NCBI GenBank assembly: GCA_965199055.1
Contig: CBDAQR010000004.1
Coordinates: 744,001 to 808,000 of the forward strand
Direction: 5' to 3'
Length of the DNA stretch: 64,000 nucleotides
Source: CBDAQR01 sp965199055
Lineage (GTDB): Bacteria > Pseudomonadota > Gammaproteobacteria > Pseudomonadales > Halieaceae
Shown here: positions 9,321 to 18,198 of the stretch, piece after piece
How the letters are laid out: every line of letters starts with the position of its first letter
How positions within the stretch are numbered: the stretch's first letter is position 1
Made by a program: the position numbers and the translations under genes
Notes under the pieces: generated by a model
The model's input: only the letters and a program-made list of their open reading frames with translations
What the model was told of the DNA's origin: nothing
The model's database searches: none

Positions 9321-11436
9321 ATGCCACGTAGTAATCGCCGGGGGCGGTGCCGAGTTTGCCGCCGCTACAGACGACGACCACATACTGGCGGCCATTAACG
9401 CTGTAGGTCGCCGGTGTCGAGTAGCCCGCCGCGGGCAGCTTGTGCTCCCACAAAATCTCGCCGCTTTCGGTGTCGAACGCTCGCAGCTTCTCGTCGCTGC
9501 TGGCCGCTATAAAGACCAGGCCGCCCGCGGTCGCGATCGGGCCGCCGAAATTTCGCGTGCCGGTAATGGCCACGCCCTCGGCGGTGAGTTCCGGGTATTC
9601 GCCCAGCGGTACCTGCCAGCGACGCTTGCCACTGTCCAGGTCGATGGCGTTGAGTGTGCCCCAGGGCGGCTTGTTAGCAGGGTAGCCGCGGTCATCGAGA
9701 AAGTCGGTGTAGCCGTTAAACATATAAACCGTTTCGGTTTCGCCTCCACCGCCTGTCGTTTCAATCTCCCCGCGATCGGCGCGGTAAATGTACTCCAGCA
9801 CGGCCTGTCTTTCGTGGGCAGGCAGGTTGGCGAAGGGCATCATGCGTCCCTTGCCGCGCACGACGACGTTCATGGCATCGCCCATGGGGGTGCGATCTGC
9901 GATGCCTTTTAGCGGAGGCGCATAGGGATAGAAGCCGCTGAAGTCGACGCCATGGCAGCCGGCGCAGTGTTTGCGGTAGACGAACTGACCGAAGCCGGGT
10001 TTGCCGCCTGCGGGGGCTTCTACCGGACTAATGCTGACCCGGTGCGGGGTCTCGGTCGCGTTAATAAAGTAGACGCGTGAGCGGGGGTCGAATGCACCGC
10101 CGCCCCAGTTGGCTCCGCCGTAAAAACCGGGGAACAAAATGGTGGGTTCAAGACCGACGGGTCGCATGTAGGCGAAAGGTAGGGATTCTTCGTACAACGC
10201 TGTGACATGCGCCTGCGCCTTCGCGTTAATGTCGGTGATGTCGTCGCGGGTGAATGCCTGGCGGGTGAAAGGCTCCGGCAGCGTGACCTTGGGCTGGGTG
10301 CTGGCCGCGTGCTCTCCTGGCACATCTGAGGCGGGAACTTTCACGTTCTCGATCGGAAAAATCGGCTCACCCGTCTCCCGGTGCAGCAGGTACAGCACGC
10401 CTTGCTTGGATGCCTGGGCGACAGCCGGTATTTCTTTGCCATTGCGCATCACGGTAACGAGCGTTGGCGCAGAGCTGAGGTCGCGATCCCAGATGTCGTG
10501 CTTCACCGCCTGAAAATGCCACACCCGTTTACCAGTGCGCGCATCCAGTGCAAGCAGGGAGTTACCGAATAAATTGTCGCCCTTGCGCGCCGACCCGTCG
10601 AAATCGGGTGTGGGTGATCCGGTGGGCACAAAAACCAGACCGCGCTCTACATCGACGCAGAGTCCGGCCCAGGCATTGGCGCCGCCGGCAGTCTTCCAGG
10701 CGTCCTTCGGCCAGCTGTCATAGCCGAACTCTCCGGGGTGCGGGATAGTGCGAAAGCGCCAGACTAACTTGCCGCTGCGAACATCGTAGGCGCGTATGTC
10801 GCCCGGCGCGGCCCCTTCGCCCTCGGTCACAGCGCTGCCCATAATAATCAGGTCTTCAAATACCGCGCCCGGCGACGGGGCATAAACTGAAATGCGTTCA
10901 GGGTCGCGGCCTAGATGCTGACGCAAAGCCAGCACGCCATTGTCGGCAAAGTCCTCTATGGGTTTGCCGGTGCTTGCATTCAGGGCGTAGAGGGAGTGGG
11001 AGGCGGTAAAGAACAAGCGCTGATCTTCGCCTTTGCTCCAGTAACTTAATCCACGCATATAGCTGCCCAACAGACCCTCCTCTTGGGAGAAAGGGTTGTA
11101 AGTCCACAGCTCCTCACCGGTATCGGCGCGGACCGCAAACACCTCGTGCTGTGGATTACGGCCGAACAACACATTGCCGACGACTAGGGGATTAAGCTGC
11201 AACTCCGAAGTGGGGAACAACTCCGCACCGCGAGCGCTGCGGTAGACCCATGCGGGTTTGAGTGCGCGCACATTGTTGCGATTGATGTGCGTGAGCGGCG
11301 AGTACTGGCTGTTGCCGGGTTCACCGCCGTAATAGGCCCAGTGGGCGTCAGCGGCATGCCCAAATGGGCACAGCGCAATCAGAAAAACGCTTGGCCACAA
11401 TTGACTAAGTTTTTTAGATGAGATCGTCTTCCACAT
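9310..11436 (-). CDS. PQQ-dependent dehydrogenase with internal cytochrome c domain
   Basis: 708 residues from the ATG at 11436, chosen because it is followed by a signal peptide (SVFLIALCPFGHA) and then HWAYYGGEPGNSQYSPL, the usual start of a PQQ beta-propeller. A longer frame to 11532 would add 32 residues lacking signal character. Repeated W-type propeller motifs run through the protein, and a heme c motif CAGCH lies near residues 491-495 with a downstream Met-containing MMPF. The cytochrome sits inside the propeller sequence, with the last blades after it. It should oxidise an alcohol or sugar in the periplasm and pass electrons to the respiratory chain. Substrate unknown. Confidence 0.87.
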   Translation of the reverse strand: MWKTISSKKLSQLWPSVFLIALCPFGHAADAHWAYYGGEPGNSQYSPLTHINRNNVRALKPAWVYRSARGAELFPTSELQLNPLVVGNVLFGRNPQHEVFAVRADTGEELWTYNPFSQEEGLLGSYMRGLSYWSKGEDQRLFFTASHSLYALNASTGKPIEDFADNGVLALRQHLGRDPERISVYAPSPGAVFEDLIIMGSAVTEGEGAAPGDIRAYDVRSGKLVWRFRTIPHPGEFGYDSWPKDAWKTAGGANAWAGLCVDVERGLVFVPTGSPTPDFDGSARKGDNLFGNSLLALDARTGKRVWHFQAVKHDIWDRDLSSAPTLVTVMRNGKEIPAVAQASKQGVLYLLHRETGEPIFPIENVKVPASDVPGEHAASTQPKVTLPEPFTRQAFTRDDITDINAKAQAHVTALYEESLPFAYMRPVGLEPTILFPGFYGGANWGGGAFDPRSRVYFINATETPHRVSISPVEAPAGGKPGFGQFVYRKHCAGCHGVDFSGFYPYAPPLKGIADRTPMGDAMNVVVRGKGRMMPFANLPAHERQAVLEYIYRADRGEIETTGGGGETETVYMFNGYTDFLDDRGYPANKPPWGTLNAIDLDSGKRRWQVPLGEYPELTAEGVAITGTRNFGGPIATAGGLVFIAASSDEKLRAFDTESGEILWEHKLPAAGYSTPATYSVNGRQYVVVVCSGGKLGTAPGDYYVAFSL

Positions 11437-11492
11437 GGCGACATAATAGCTGCCACATAATTTGAGTGCCTGGAAAAGCGCCTGGAGGACCG

Positions 11493-12668
11493 ATGTTTTT
11501 ACGCACCCTGAAACACAATGCCTGGATATCATTTGCCGGGTTCATGATGAAGTTCACTGGCGGACCATCTTACATGCTGTTCGCAGGCGAAGGCAGCAGT
11601 CGCCAACTGTGTACCCAGATAGCACGCGATGGTTTAAAAAAGGTTCTGGTGGTGACCGATAAGCCGCTGGTGGAGTTGGGTATTGCCGGCCAGGCCATGG
11701 CAGGTCTTGGCGAAGCGGGCGTCGCAACCGTTGTCTACGATGGTGTGCTCCCGGACCCTACCTATCAAATCGTGGCCGAAGGCAAGGCAGTGTACGAGCG
11801 CGAAGGCTGCGACGGCATTCTGGCGATTGGCGGTGGGTCGTCCATCGACGCGGCCAAGGTCATGGGCCTGGCACTCACTCACGAAGGTGATCCGGCCGAC
11901 TATGTCGGCTTCGGCAAGGTGACAGATCCACTGCCGCCTTTCTATGCAATTCCCACCACCTCCGGCACCGGCTCCGAGGCCACCATGGGTGCCGTGATCT
12001 CGGATAACGAGACCCATGAGAAAGGCATTATCTCGGGTGGCACGATGCTGCCTCGGGCGTCCAGTCTGGACCCGGCGCTGCTGACCGGTTTACCACCGCA
12101 TATCACAGCGGCGACTGGCATGGATGCGCTCACCCATGCCGTTGAGGCCTATATCGGTGTGTGGGATCGCGGCGACTGCATGCAAAAGGCAGAAGCGGCG
12201 GTAAAACTGATCTTTAAGTATCTGCCCACTGCCTGCAACGATGGCAGCAATATAGAGGCGCGCGATGCGATGGCACAGGCCGCTTATATGGCGGGGCAGG
12301 CTATTAACCAGGTGAATGTCGGTAACGTGCATGCGATTGCCCACCAACTCGGCGCGTTTTATGGCATTCCTCACGGCCTCGCGAATGCGATGGTGATGCC
12401 TCATGTGCTGGATTATTCCCTGGAAGATGCACGCGGTCGCCTTACGGAACTGGCGCAGATGATTGGCCGTAACAGCGCCGAAGAGTTCGTGGCGGCGATC
12501 CGTGAGATGAATCAGGCCGTGGGTATTGGCGAGAAAGCCAGCGGCCTTAAGCGCGAGGATTACCGCGCCCTTATGGATCGCGCGATTGCGGAGGGAGACG
12601 GCTATCCCGTGCCACATCTCATGCGCGAACAGGAAATGGAATCACTGCTGGAGGCATTAACAGAATGA
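11493..12668 (+). CDS. Iron-containing alcohol dehydrogenase
   Basis: 391 residues from ATG 11493, which has a GGAGGA ribosome site 4-9 bases upstream; an in-frame GTG at 11466 is a weaker start. Type III ADH features: NAD-binding GGGSSIDAAKV, TTSGTGSE, and the His-rich metal region HAIAHQLGAFYGIPHGLANA. It oxidises alcohols or reduces aldehydes with NAD(P). The TGA overlaps the ATG of the next P450 (ATGA at 12665), and it heads a four-gene operon, suggesting it processes a product of the P450. Confidence 0.92.
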   Translation: MFLRTLKHNAWISFAGFMMKFTGGPSYMLFAGEGSSRQLCTQIARDGLKKVLVVTDKPLVELGIAGQAMAGLGEAGVATVVYDGVLPDPTYQIVAEGKAVYEREGCDGILAIGGGSSIDAAKVMGLALTHEGDPADYVGFGKVTDPLPPFYAIPTTSGTGSEATMGAVISDNETHEKGIISGGTMLPRASSLDPALLTGLPPHITAATGMDALTHAVEAYIGVWDRGDCMQKAEAAVKLIFKYLPTACNDGSNIEARDAMAQAAYMAGQAINQVNVGNVHAIAHQLGAFYGIPHGLANAMVMPHVLDYSLEDARGRLTELAQMIGRNSAEEFVAAIREMNQAVGIGEKASGLKREDYRALMDRAIAEGDGYPVPHLMREQEMESLLEALTE

Positions 12669-13933
12669 GCGGTAATACAGCAGAGCAGCAACCCCCCTAT
12701 CAGCCCGAGGATGTGCTCAACGCGAAACTGATGGGCCATGAAGACTCGATGTACGGCCTGTTCGATTATCTGCGCGAGCACGACCCGGTCAGCCGCGTCG
12801 AGCATCCGGAATTTCGTCCTTTCTGGAATCTGACCCGCTACGACGACATTAAGACTATCGGCAGCAGCAATGCCGAGTTCCTGAGCGCACCGCGTACTGT
12901 GCTGATGCCAATCGAGGCCGAAAATATGCTGGAGGCCCAGTTCGGTAACAAGAACGGTCTCGAAACTCTGATCCACATGGACGAACCGAAGCATCTGAAG
13001 CTGCGCCGTGTCACTCGCGACTGGTTTCTGCCGCGTTCCGTCGCCAAGCTGGACGAGGAGATCAAATCGCTGTGCAAGGAATACGTTGACAAGATGCATG
13101 ACATGGGCGGCGAGTGCGATTTCATTAAGGATATTTCGCTGCTGTACCCGCTGCGTGTGATCATGTCGATTCTCGGACTGCCGCGCGAATCCGAAGCCAC
13201 CATGCTTAAGCTGACCCAGGAAATTTTCGGCCCCGAAGACCCGGACCTTCAGCGGGACCCGGAGCAGGCGGCGAACGAAAACCTGGGCACCCTCACAGAT
13301 TTTGGCGCCTACTTTAAGGACGTGATCGCCGACCGCAAGCAAAACCCCACCGACGACCTGGCCACGGTGCTGGCCAATGGCGAGGTAGACGGTGAGCCGA
13401 TGAATGAGCTCGATCAGCTGAGCTACTTCATTATTGCGGCCAGTGCGGGCCACGACACGACGGCGTCGACTATCGGGGTGGGTATGAAGGCATTGCTGGA
13501 CCACCCGGAGCAGATGGCACTGTGGCGGGATAACCCGGAACTCGATGACGGTGCTGCCAAAGAGCTGATGCGCTGGGTGTCACCGGTGCGACACATGGTA
13601 CGCACGGCCACCTCTGATTTCGAATTGCACGGCAAGCAGATCGCAGCGGGCGACAACCTGGCGCTGTGGTTCCCGGCCGCCAATCGTGATCCTGAAGCGT
13701 ACGCCAACCCTAATGAGCTGGATATTACGCGTGATCCCAAGAAGCACCTGGCCTTTGGCTACGGAGCGCATATGTGTCTGGGTATGCATCTTGCGGTGCT
13801 CGAGGTGGATCGCTTCTTCCGTGAACTGCTGCCGCGTCTCAAGCGTATCGAGTATGCCGGTGACCCGAAATGGATACACGCCAACTTTGTCGGCGGCCTG
13901 AAGTCACTGCCTGTACGCTACGAGTTTAAATAG
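12665..13933 (+). CDS. Cytochrome P450
   Basis: 422-residue soluble P450: I-helix AGHDTT at 261-266, ELMRW-type ExxR, and heme loop FGYGAHMCLG with Cys371 as thiolate ligand. The size and the loop resemble the bacterial CYP families that hydroxylate terpenoids, steroids or fatty acids (CYP125/CYP142/CYP153-like branches cannot be separated by eye). It is translationally coupled to the upstream iron-ADH and lies 9 bases before the MDR reductase. No ferredoxin or ferredoxin reductase gene is in the window. Confidence 0.93.
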   Translation: MSGNTAEQQPPYQPEDVLNAKLMGHEDSMYGLFDYLREHDPVSRVEHPEFRPFWNLTRYDDIKTIGSSNAEFLSAPRTVLMPIEAENMLEAQFGNKNGLETLIHMDEPKHLKLRRVTRDWFLPRSVAKLDEEIKSLCKEYVDKMHDMGGECDFIKDISLLYPLRVIMSILGLPRESEATMLKLTQEIFGPEDPDLQRDPEQAANENLGTLTDFGAYFKDVIADRKQNPTDDLATVLANGEVDGEPMNELDQLSYFIIAASAGHDTTASTIGVGMKALLDHPEQMALWRDNPELDDGAAKELMRWVSPVRHMVRTATSDFELHGKQIAAGDNLALWFPAANRDPEAYANPNELDITRDPKKHLAFGYGAHMCLGMHLAVLEVDRFFRELLPRLKRIEYAGDPKWIHANFVGGLKSLPVRYEFK

Positions 13934-13942
13934 GAGAAACAG

Positions 13943-14947
13943 ATGCGCGCGATCAAGCTGGCTGCCCCTGGCGGACTGGATAATCTCAAGTTGGCGGAGG
14001 TAGATGCGGTCGACCCCGGCCCCGGTGAAGTGCGTGTGCGCATTCACGCCAGCTCGCTCAACTTCCACGACTACGCCGTTGCCATTGGCTTGTTGCCCGT
14101 CGATGACGGGCGCATACCGATGTCTGACGGTGCCGGTGTGGTAGAGGCAGTCGGCGAGGGCGTGACCGACTACGCCGTGGGCGATAAAGTGATGAGCCTG
14201 TTTTTCCCACTCTGGATAGACGGCGGCCCCCAATTCGAACGAATACTAGGCGTGCCCGGAGATATGGCCGAGGGATTCGCCGCCGAAACCGTGACCCGGC
14301 CCGCCAGTGATTTTACGCCGATGCCGGCTAACTACGACTTCGACCAGGCGGCGACGCTGCCCTGTGCGGCGCTCACTGCCTGGCGTGCACTGATGGTAGA
14401 AGCTCAAGTGAAGCCGGGCGATACCGTGGTGGTTCAGGGTACGGGGGGCGTGTCGATCTTCGCGCTACAGTTTGCCAAGGCCGCCGGTTGTAAAGTCATC
14501 GCCACGTCTTCCACGGATGAAAAACTGGAGCGGGTCAAAGCGCTGGGTGCCGATGAGTTGATCAACTACAAGAGCACCCCGGAGTGGGGTCAGAAAGTGG
14601 TTGAGCTCACCGGCGGAGCAGGCGCCGACGTTATTGTTGAGGTGGGCGGATCGGGCACCGTTCCCCAATCCATTCGCGGTATTGCCTTTGGCGGTCACAT
14701 CTCGATGATCGGTGTTTTGACCGGCATTGGCGGCGATGTGCCGACGGCAGAGTTGTTTCAAAAGAACGCTGTGATCCACGGTATTACCGTGGGCAGTCGT
14801 CAGCACCAGCTTGATATGGTGGCGGCGATTGAGCTCAATAATATACAGCCGGAAATCAGTCATCGCTTTGATCTTGCGGAGATCGCAGATGCCTTCCGTC
14901 TCCAGGAATCGAATGGACACTTTGGCAAGATCTGCCTGACGCTATGA
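13943..14947 (+). CDS. MDR-family NAD(P)-dependent alcohol dehydrogenase/quinone reductase
   Basis: 334-residue medium-chain dehydrogenase/reductase with a GroES-like N-terminal domain and Rossmann motif VVVQGTGGVSIFALQFAK. The structural and catalytic zinc Cys residues of classical ADHs are not evident, so it fits the zinc-independent quinone oxidoreductase/enoyl reductase branch. An AGGAG ribosome site precedes the ATG. Its last codons overlap the LLM gene start (ATGA at 14944). Probably reduces an enone or aldehyde formed by the operon partners. Confidence 0.87.
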   Translation: MRAIKLAAPGGLDNLKLAEVDAVDPGPGEVRVRIHASSLNFHDYAVAIGLLPVDDGRIPMSDGAGVVEAVGEGVTDYAVGDKVMSLFFPLWIDGGPQFERILGVPGDMAEGFAAETVTRPASDFTPMPANYDFDQAATLPCAALTAWRALMVEAQVKPGDTVVVQGTGGVSIFALQFAKAAGCKVIATSSTDEKLERVKALGADELINYKSTPEWGQKVVELTGGAGADVIVEVGGSGTVPQSIRGIAFGGHISMIGVLTGIGGDVPTAELFQKNAVIHGITVGSRQHQLDMVAAIELNNIQPEISHRFDLAEIADAFRLQESNGHFGKICLTL

Positions 14948-15825
14948 AAATCGGACTCTGCTTACCTTACATGAAGGCGGGATTAACCCGCGAAGATTAC
15001 CTGACCTGGTTTCGCCATATCGACCAGGGCCCGTTTCACTCCATTTCTTGCGGTGAACGGATACTCGGTCCCACCTATGACATGCGTGTGTTGTTGTCGG
15101 CGGCTGCCGCCGTCACCGAGCGTATCGAAATCAATACGACGCTCTACGTGCTGCCTATGCACAATGCTGTGCGTGCTGCCAAGGAGATCGCCACACTGGA
15201 TGTGATGTCTAACGGGCGCCTCACGGTCACTGTCGGCTACGGTGGCAGGGAACTGGATTATAAGGCGGTGGGTGCCGAGTATCGCGGGCGTCACGCACGC
15301 ATGGATGAGCAGGTCGCCACCATGCGCAGTATCTGGTCGCAACAGCCTCCCTTTGAGGGGGTGGATCCGGTAGGACCGGTGCCGGCGCAGGCGGGCGGGC
15401 CGCGCATTTATACCGGTGCCATGGGTCCCAAGGGCATTGCCCGCAGTGCGCAATGGGCCGATGGTATCTTTGCCTGGTCGGATAATGGCGAACAGGAAGA
15501 AATTGCCAACACGCTGGGCATGGCGGGTGCAGCCTGGAGTGAAGCAGGGCGTGACAGCACGCCTTATAAGATGGGCGGGTTCTGGTTTACCCTGGCGGAG
15601 GACGGGCAGCAGAAGCTGTACGACTATGTCTACAACTACCTGCTGATCGCCGGCGAAGATATCGCCAAGTGGATGGCCGGAACCGTGAACCGCAGTAATA
15701 CCGATGCCGTTATAGAGGCGCTGGATAACCTGGAGTCAGCGGGTTGTGAAGAGGCAATGCTGTCACCGATCACGGCAGAGTTAACCGAGATCGATCGCAT
15801 TGCCGACATCATCGCGCGGCGTTAG
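14944..15825 (+). CDS. LLM-class flavin-dependent oxidoreductase
   Basis: 293-residue luciferase-like TIM-barrel protein: IEINTTLYVLPMHNAVRAAKEIATLDVMSNGRLTV-type strands and a GYGGRELDYKAVG region characterise the bacterial-luciferase/F420 reductase superfamily (stretches quoted in part). It would use FMNH2 or F420 to oxygenate or reduce its substrate. Last gene of the four-gene operon; its TAG lies inside the TAA/TAG overlap with the convergent acyl-CoA ligase (4-base overlap at 15822-15825). Confidence 0.83.
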   Translation: MKIGLCLPYMKAGLTREDYLTWFRHIDQGPFHSISCGERILGPTYDMRVLLSAAAAVTERIEINTTLYVLPMHNAVRAAKEIATLDVMSNGRLTVTVGYGGRELDYKAVGAEYRGRHARMDEQVATMRSIWSQQPPFEGVDPVGPVPAQAGGPRIYTGAMGPKGIARSAQWADGIFAWSDNGEQEEIANTLGMAGAAWSEAGRDSTPYKMGGFWFTLAEDGQQKLYDYVYNYLLIAGEDIAKWMAGTVNRSNTDAVIEALDNLESAGCEEAMLSPITAELTEIDRIADIIARR

Positions 15826-17408
15826 CCCACGCCGCGATCGCTGTCGCCCCTGTACTGTGCCTTGAGCACCTTCTTGTCGGGCTTGCCCACCGCGGTTACG
15901 GGTATCGCCTCGACGTAATCCACACTCTTTGGCGCTTGAACTGATCCCTTGGCGTCTTTCACCAGGTTCATTAGCGTATCGCTCAATGTATCGGATGCCT
16001 CAACGCCCGGTTTGACGACCACCACGGCCTTGACCGCCTCGCCCCAGCGCTCATCGGGCACACCGATTACTGCGACCTGCGCCACGTCCTCATGGGCAGA
16101 AATGACATCTTCCACTTCCTTGGGGAACACGTTGAATCCGCCGCTGACGATCATGTCCTTCTTGCGATCGACGATATACAGAAAGCCTTCGTCGTCGAGT
16201 CGGCCCACGTCGCCGGTGTGTAGCCAACCGCCCGCCATGGCCTCGGCAGTTTGTTCGGGCATGTCCTTATAGCCCTGCATTACCAGGGGTGCGCGAACAC
16301 AGATCTCGCCGGGCTCACCGCGCGGTACCTCGTTGAGCTCATCGTCCAGTAGTGCCATGGTCACCCAGGGAGCAGGGCGACCGCAGGAGCTGAGCCGCTC
16401 GGGCTTGTTGAGATCGTGTTCCGCCTTGCGCATATTCGACAGCACCATGGGCGCTTCCGATTGGCCGAAGAATTGGTAGAAGATCTTACCCCAGCGCTCG
16501 ATTCCCTCTTGCAAGCGCGCAGGACTCATTGGCGATGCGCCATAGAAGATTGTTTCCATGCTCGACATGTCCGCGCTGTTGCCGCGTTCGGAATCAAGCA
16601 GGAAGTAGAGCATGACCGGGACCAGCATGGTGGCAGTAATGCGGTGCTGTTCGACCATGTCGAAAAACTCATCGGGACTGAATCCCTGCATCACATAGAA
16701 TGCACCGCCTTTTTGCAGCACCGGAATGAAGAAAGCGGCGGCGGCGTGAGACAAAGGGGTGGCGATCAACACGCGTAACTCTTCGGGAAACTCCCATTCC
16801 GCCATCTGGATCATCGTCATGTAAGCTGTGCCGCGGTAAGTACTCAATACGCCTTTGGGCTTGCCGGTGGTGCCGCCGGTGTATGTGATCGCGGATACGT
16901 CAGCCGGTTGCACATCCGGTGCGACCAAGGGCTGCGGCTCGAAGCTCTGCGCTAGCGCCAGGTAGTCGTCGCCGACGTCGTTGGGGCCAAAGCCCATCAA
17001 CATTAATTGCGGAAAGCGTTCTTTCAGTTCTGCCGCACGCGGTGCGAAGACGCTGGCATCAAAAATCAGCGCGTCGATCTCGGCGTGCTCAATCACATAG
17101 GCATGATCGTCAAGGGAGCCCAGTGGGTGCAGCGGTGAGCCGATGCAACCGGCAATTTGCATGGCCGCGATATTGGAAAGTACCTCCGGGCGATTGGCGG
17201 AGATCACTGCGATCTTGCTGCCGATACCCAAACCTTTTGACTGCAATGCCTGTACCAGCTGACTGGTGCTCTTGCGAACATCGGCGTAACTCGCGACTTT
17301 GTCGCCGAGAAACAGGCAGGGTTCGTCTTCGTATCGATTGAGTCCATCGATCAAGAGTTGTGGCATTAGTGGTGGGTTGTGGATGTTGCTGTGCGAGGCT
17401 TCGCTCAT
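15822..17408 (-). CDS. Acyl-CoA ligase (AMP-binding, class I adenylate-forming)
   Basis: 528 residues from the ATG at 17408, preceded by a GGAGAAG ribosome site; the frame runs on to 17510 but that extension has no family character. The P-loop-like YTGGTTGKPKGV (A3) binds ATP, the GASPM and YQFFGQSE motifs form the acyl/adenylate pocket, and WLHTGDVG plus the C-terminal KKDMIVSGGFNVFP and GKPDKKVLK (catalytic Lys) are present. It activates a carboxylic acid, such as a fatty or side-chain acid, to its CoA thioester. Convergent with the 11493-15825 operon. Confidence 0.92.
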   Translation of the reverse strand: MSEASHSNIHNPPLMPQLLIDGLNRYEDEPCLFLGDKVASYADVRKSTSQLVQALQSKGLGIGSKIAVISANRPEVLSNIAAMQIAGCIGSPLHPLGSLDDHAYVIEHAEIDALIFDASVFAPRAAELKERFPQLMLMGFGPNDVGDDYLALAQSFEPQPLVAPDVQPADVSAITYTGGTTGKPKGVLSTYRGTAYMTMIQMAEWEFPEELRVLIATPLSHAAAAFFIPVLQKGGAFYVMQGFSPDEFFDMVEQHRITATMLVPVMLYFLLDSERGNSADMSSMETIFYGASPMSPARLQEGIERWGKIFYQFFGQSEAPMVLSNMRKAEHDLNKPERLSSCGRPAPWVTMALLDDELNEVPRGEPGEICVRAPLVMQGYKDMPEQTAEAMAGGWLHTGDVGRLDDEGFLYIVDRKKDMIVSGGFNVFPKEVEDVISAHEDVAQVAVIGVPDERWGEAVKAVVVVKPGVEASDTLSDTLMNLVKDAKGSVQAPKSVDYVEAIPVTAVGKPDKKVLKAQYRGDSDRGVG

Positions 17409-17576
17409 TCGTCTTCTCCAGTAAATATAGGGAAAAGTATAACCAGTTGATGTCGCGCAACCACTGGATAAACAGGTCAAATTGGGCTGACAAAAACGTG
17501 CAGTAATCACTAGGCTTTTCTGTCAATAGGACTACACTGTAATTGCGGTACCCATCCATATCGGGAGTGCAAGACT

Positions 17577-18152
17577 ATGTTGGAAAAAGAACTCGCACAA
17601 GCGGTCAAGCTGGCCGAGCGTGCTAACAAGGAAGTCTCGAAACTTCGCAACAATCTGTTGAAGGAAGCGGAGAAAGCCGTCAAGCAGGGTCGACGCGAAC
17701 TATCGTCTGCTCGCAAGAAGCAGGCTGCAGCGAACGCACGTCTTAAGAAGGCGCGTGATTCGGTTAAGCGCAAGCCCAGCAGTGAAAACCAGAAGAAGCT
17801 CGACGAGCTGATGAAGCAGGCTAAGATCCTGCGTGATACCACCGCTGAGATTGCCAAGGCGGTTGCTGATGCGGTTGAGCGACTCGTACCTATCAAAGCA
17901 GATGCCATTCTAGAAGAACGTAAGGCCGCTGCTGCCGACCGTGCCGCTTCAGCTGTAGAGAAGGCTGCTGAGCGCGCTGCCAAGGCGAAGGCAAAACGCA
18001 AGCGCAAGCCCGCCGCCAAGAAGGCTGCCCCGAAGAAAGCCGCGAAGAAAAAGGCGGCTCCTAAGAAGAAGGCCGCTCCTAAGCGGAAGGCCGCCCCAAA
18101 GAAAAAGGCAGCTCCAAAGAAAAAGAAAGCAGCGCCAAAGCGTAAGCGCTAG
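17577..18152 (+). CDS. AlgP-like, histone H1-like Lys/Ala/Pro-rich protein
   Basis: 191 residues. Residues 1 to about 110 look like an alpha-helical coiled coil (LEKELAQAVKLAERANKE and similar heptads). The C terminus from about residue 140 is a low-complexity tail of near-repeats of the type KKAAPKK, built on Lys, Ala and Pro. This matches the AlgP/AlgR3 family of Pseudomonas, DNA-binding histone-like proteins first linked to alginate control. It probably binds DNA or RNA non-specifically. The tail DNA is a set of near-identical 15-18 base units, so length variation between strains is likely. Monocistronic; the 168-base upstream gap has no clear promoter I would defend. Confidence 0.75.
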   Translation: MLEKELAQAVKLAERANKEVSKLRNNLLKEAEKAVKQGRRELSSARKKQAAANARLKKARDSVKRKPSSENQKKLDELMKQAKILRDTTAEIAKAVADAVERLVPIKADAILEERKAAAADRAASAVEKAAERAAKAKAKRKRKPAAKKAAPKKAAKKKAAPKKKAAPKRKAAPKKKAAPKKKKAAPKRKR

Positions 18153-18174
18153 GCTCTCTTCTTAAGCACTCCCT

Positions 18175-18196
18175 CGCGCCGGCATCCGCCGGCGCG
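18175..18196. terminator. GC-rich hairpin between convergent genes
   Basis: A perfect 9-base inverted repeat (CGCGCCGGC / GCCGGCGCG) with a 4-base ATCC loop lies between the AlgP-like gene (ends 18152) and the convergent SDR (ends 18199). There is no T tract on either strand, so it may act as a weak bidirectional terminator or as an RNA 3'-end stabiliser. Confidence 0.45.
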
Positions 18197-18198
18197 GA

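Noticed and set aside
17577..18152. A 169-residue protein on the opposite strand of the AlgP-like gene
   Set aside because: It mirrors the Lys/Ala codons as low-complexity Arg/Ser/Ala/Leu, with no ribosome site or family match.
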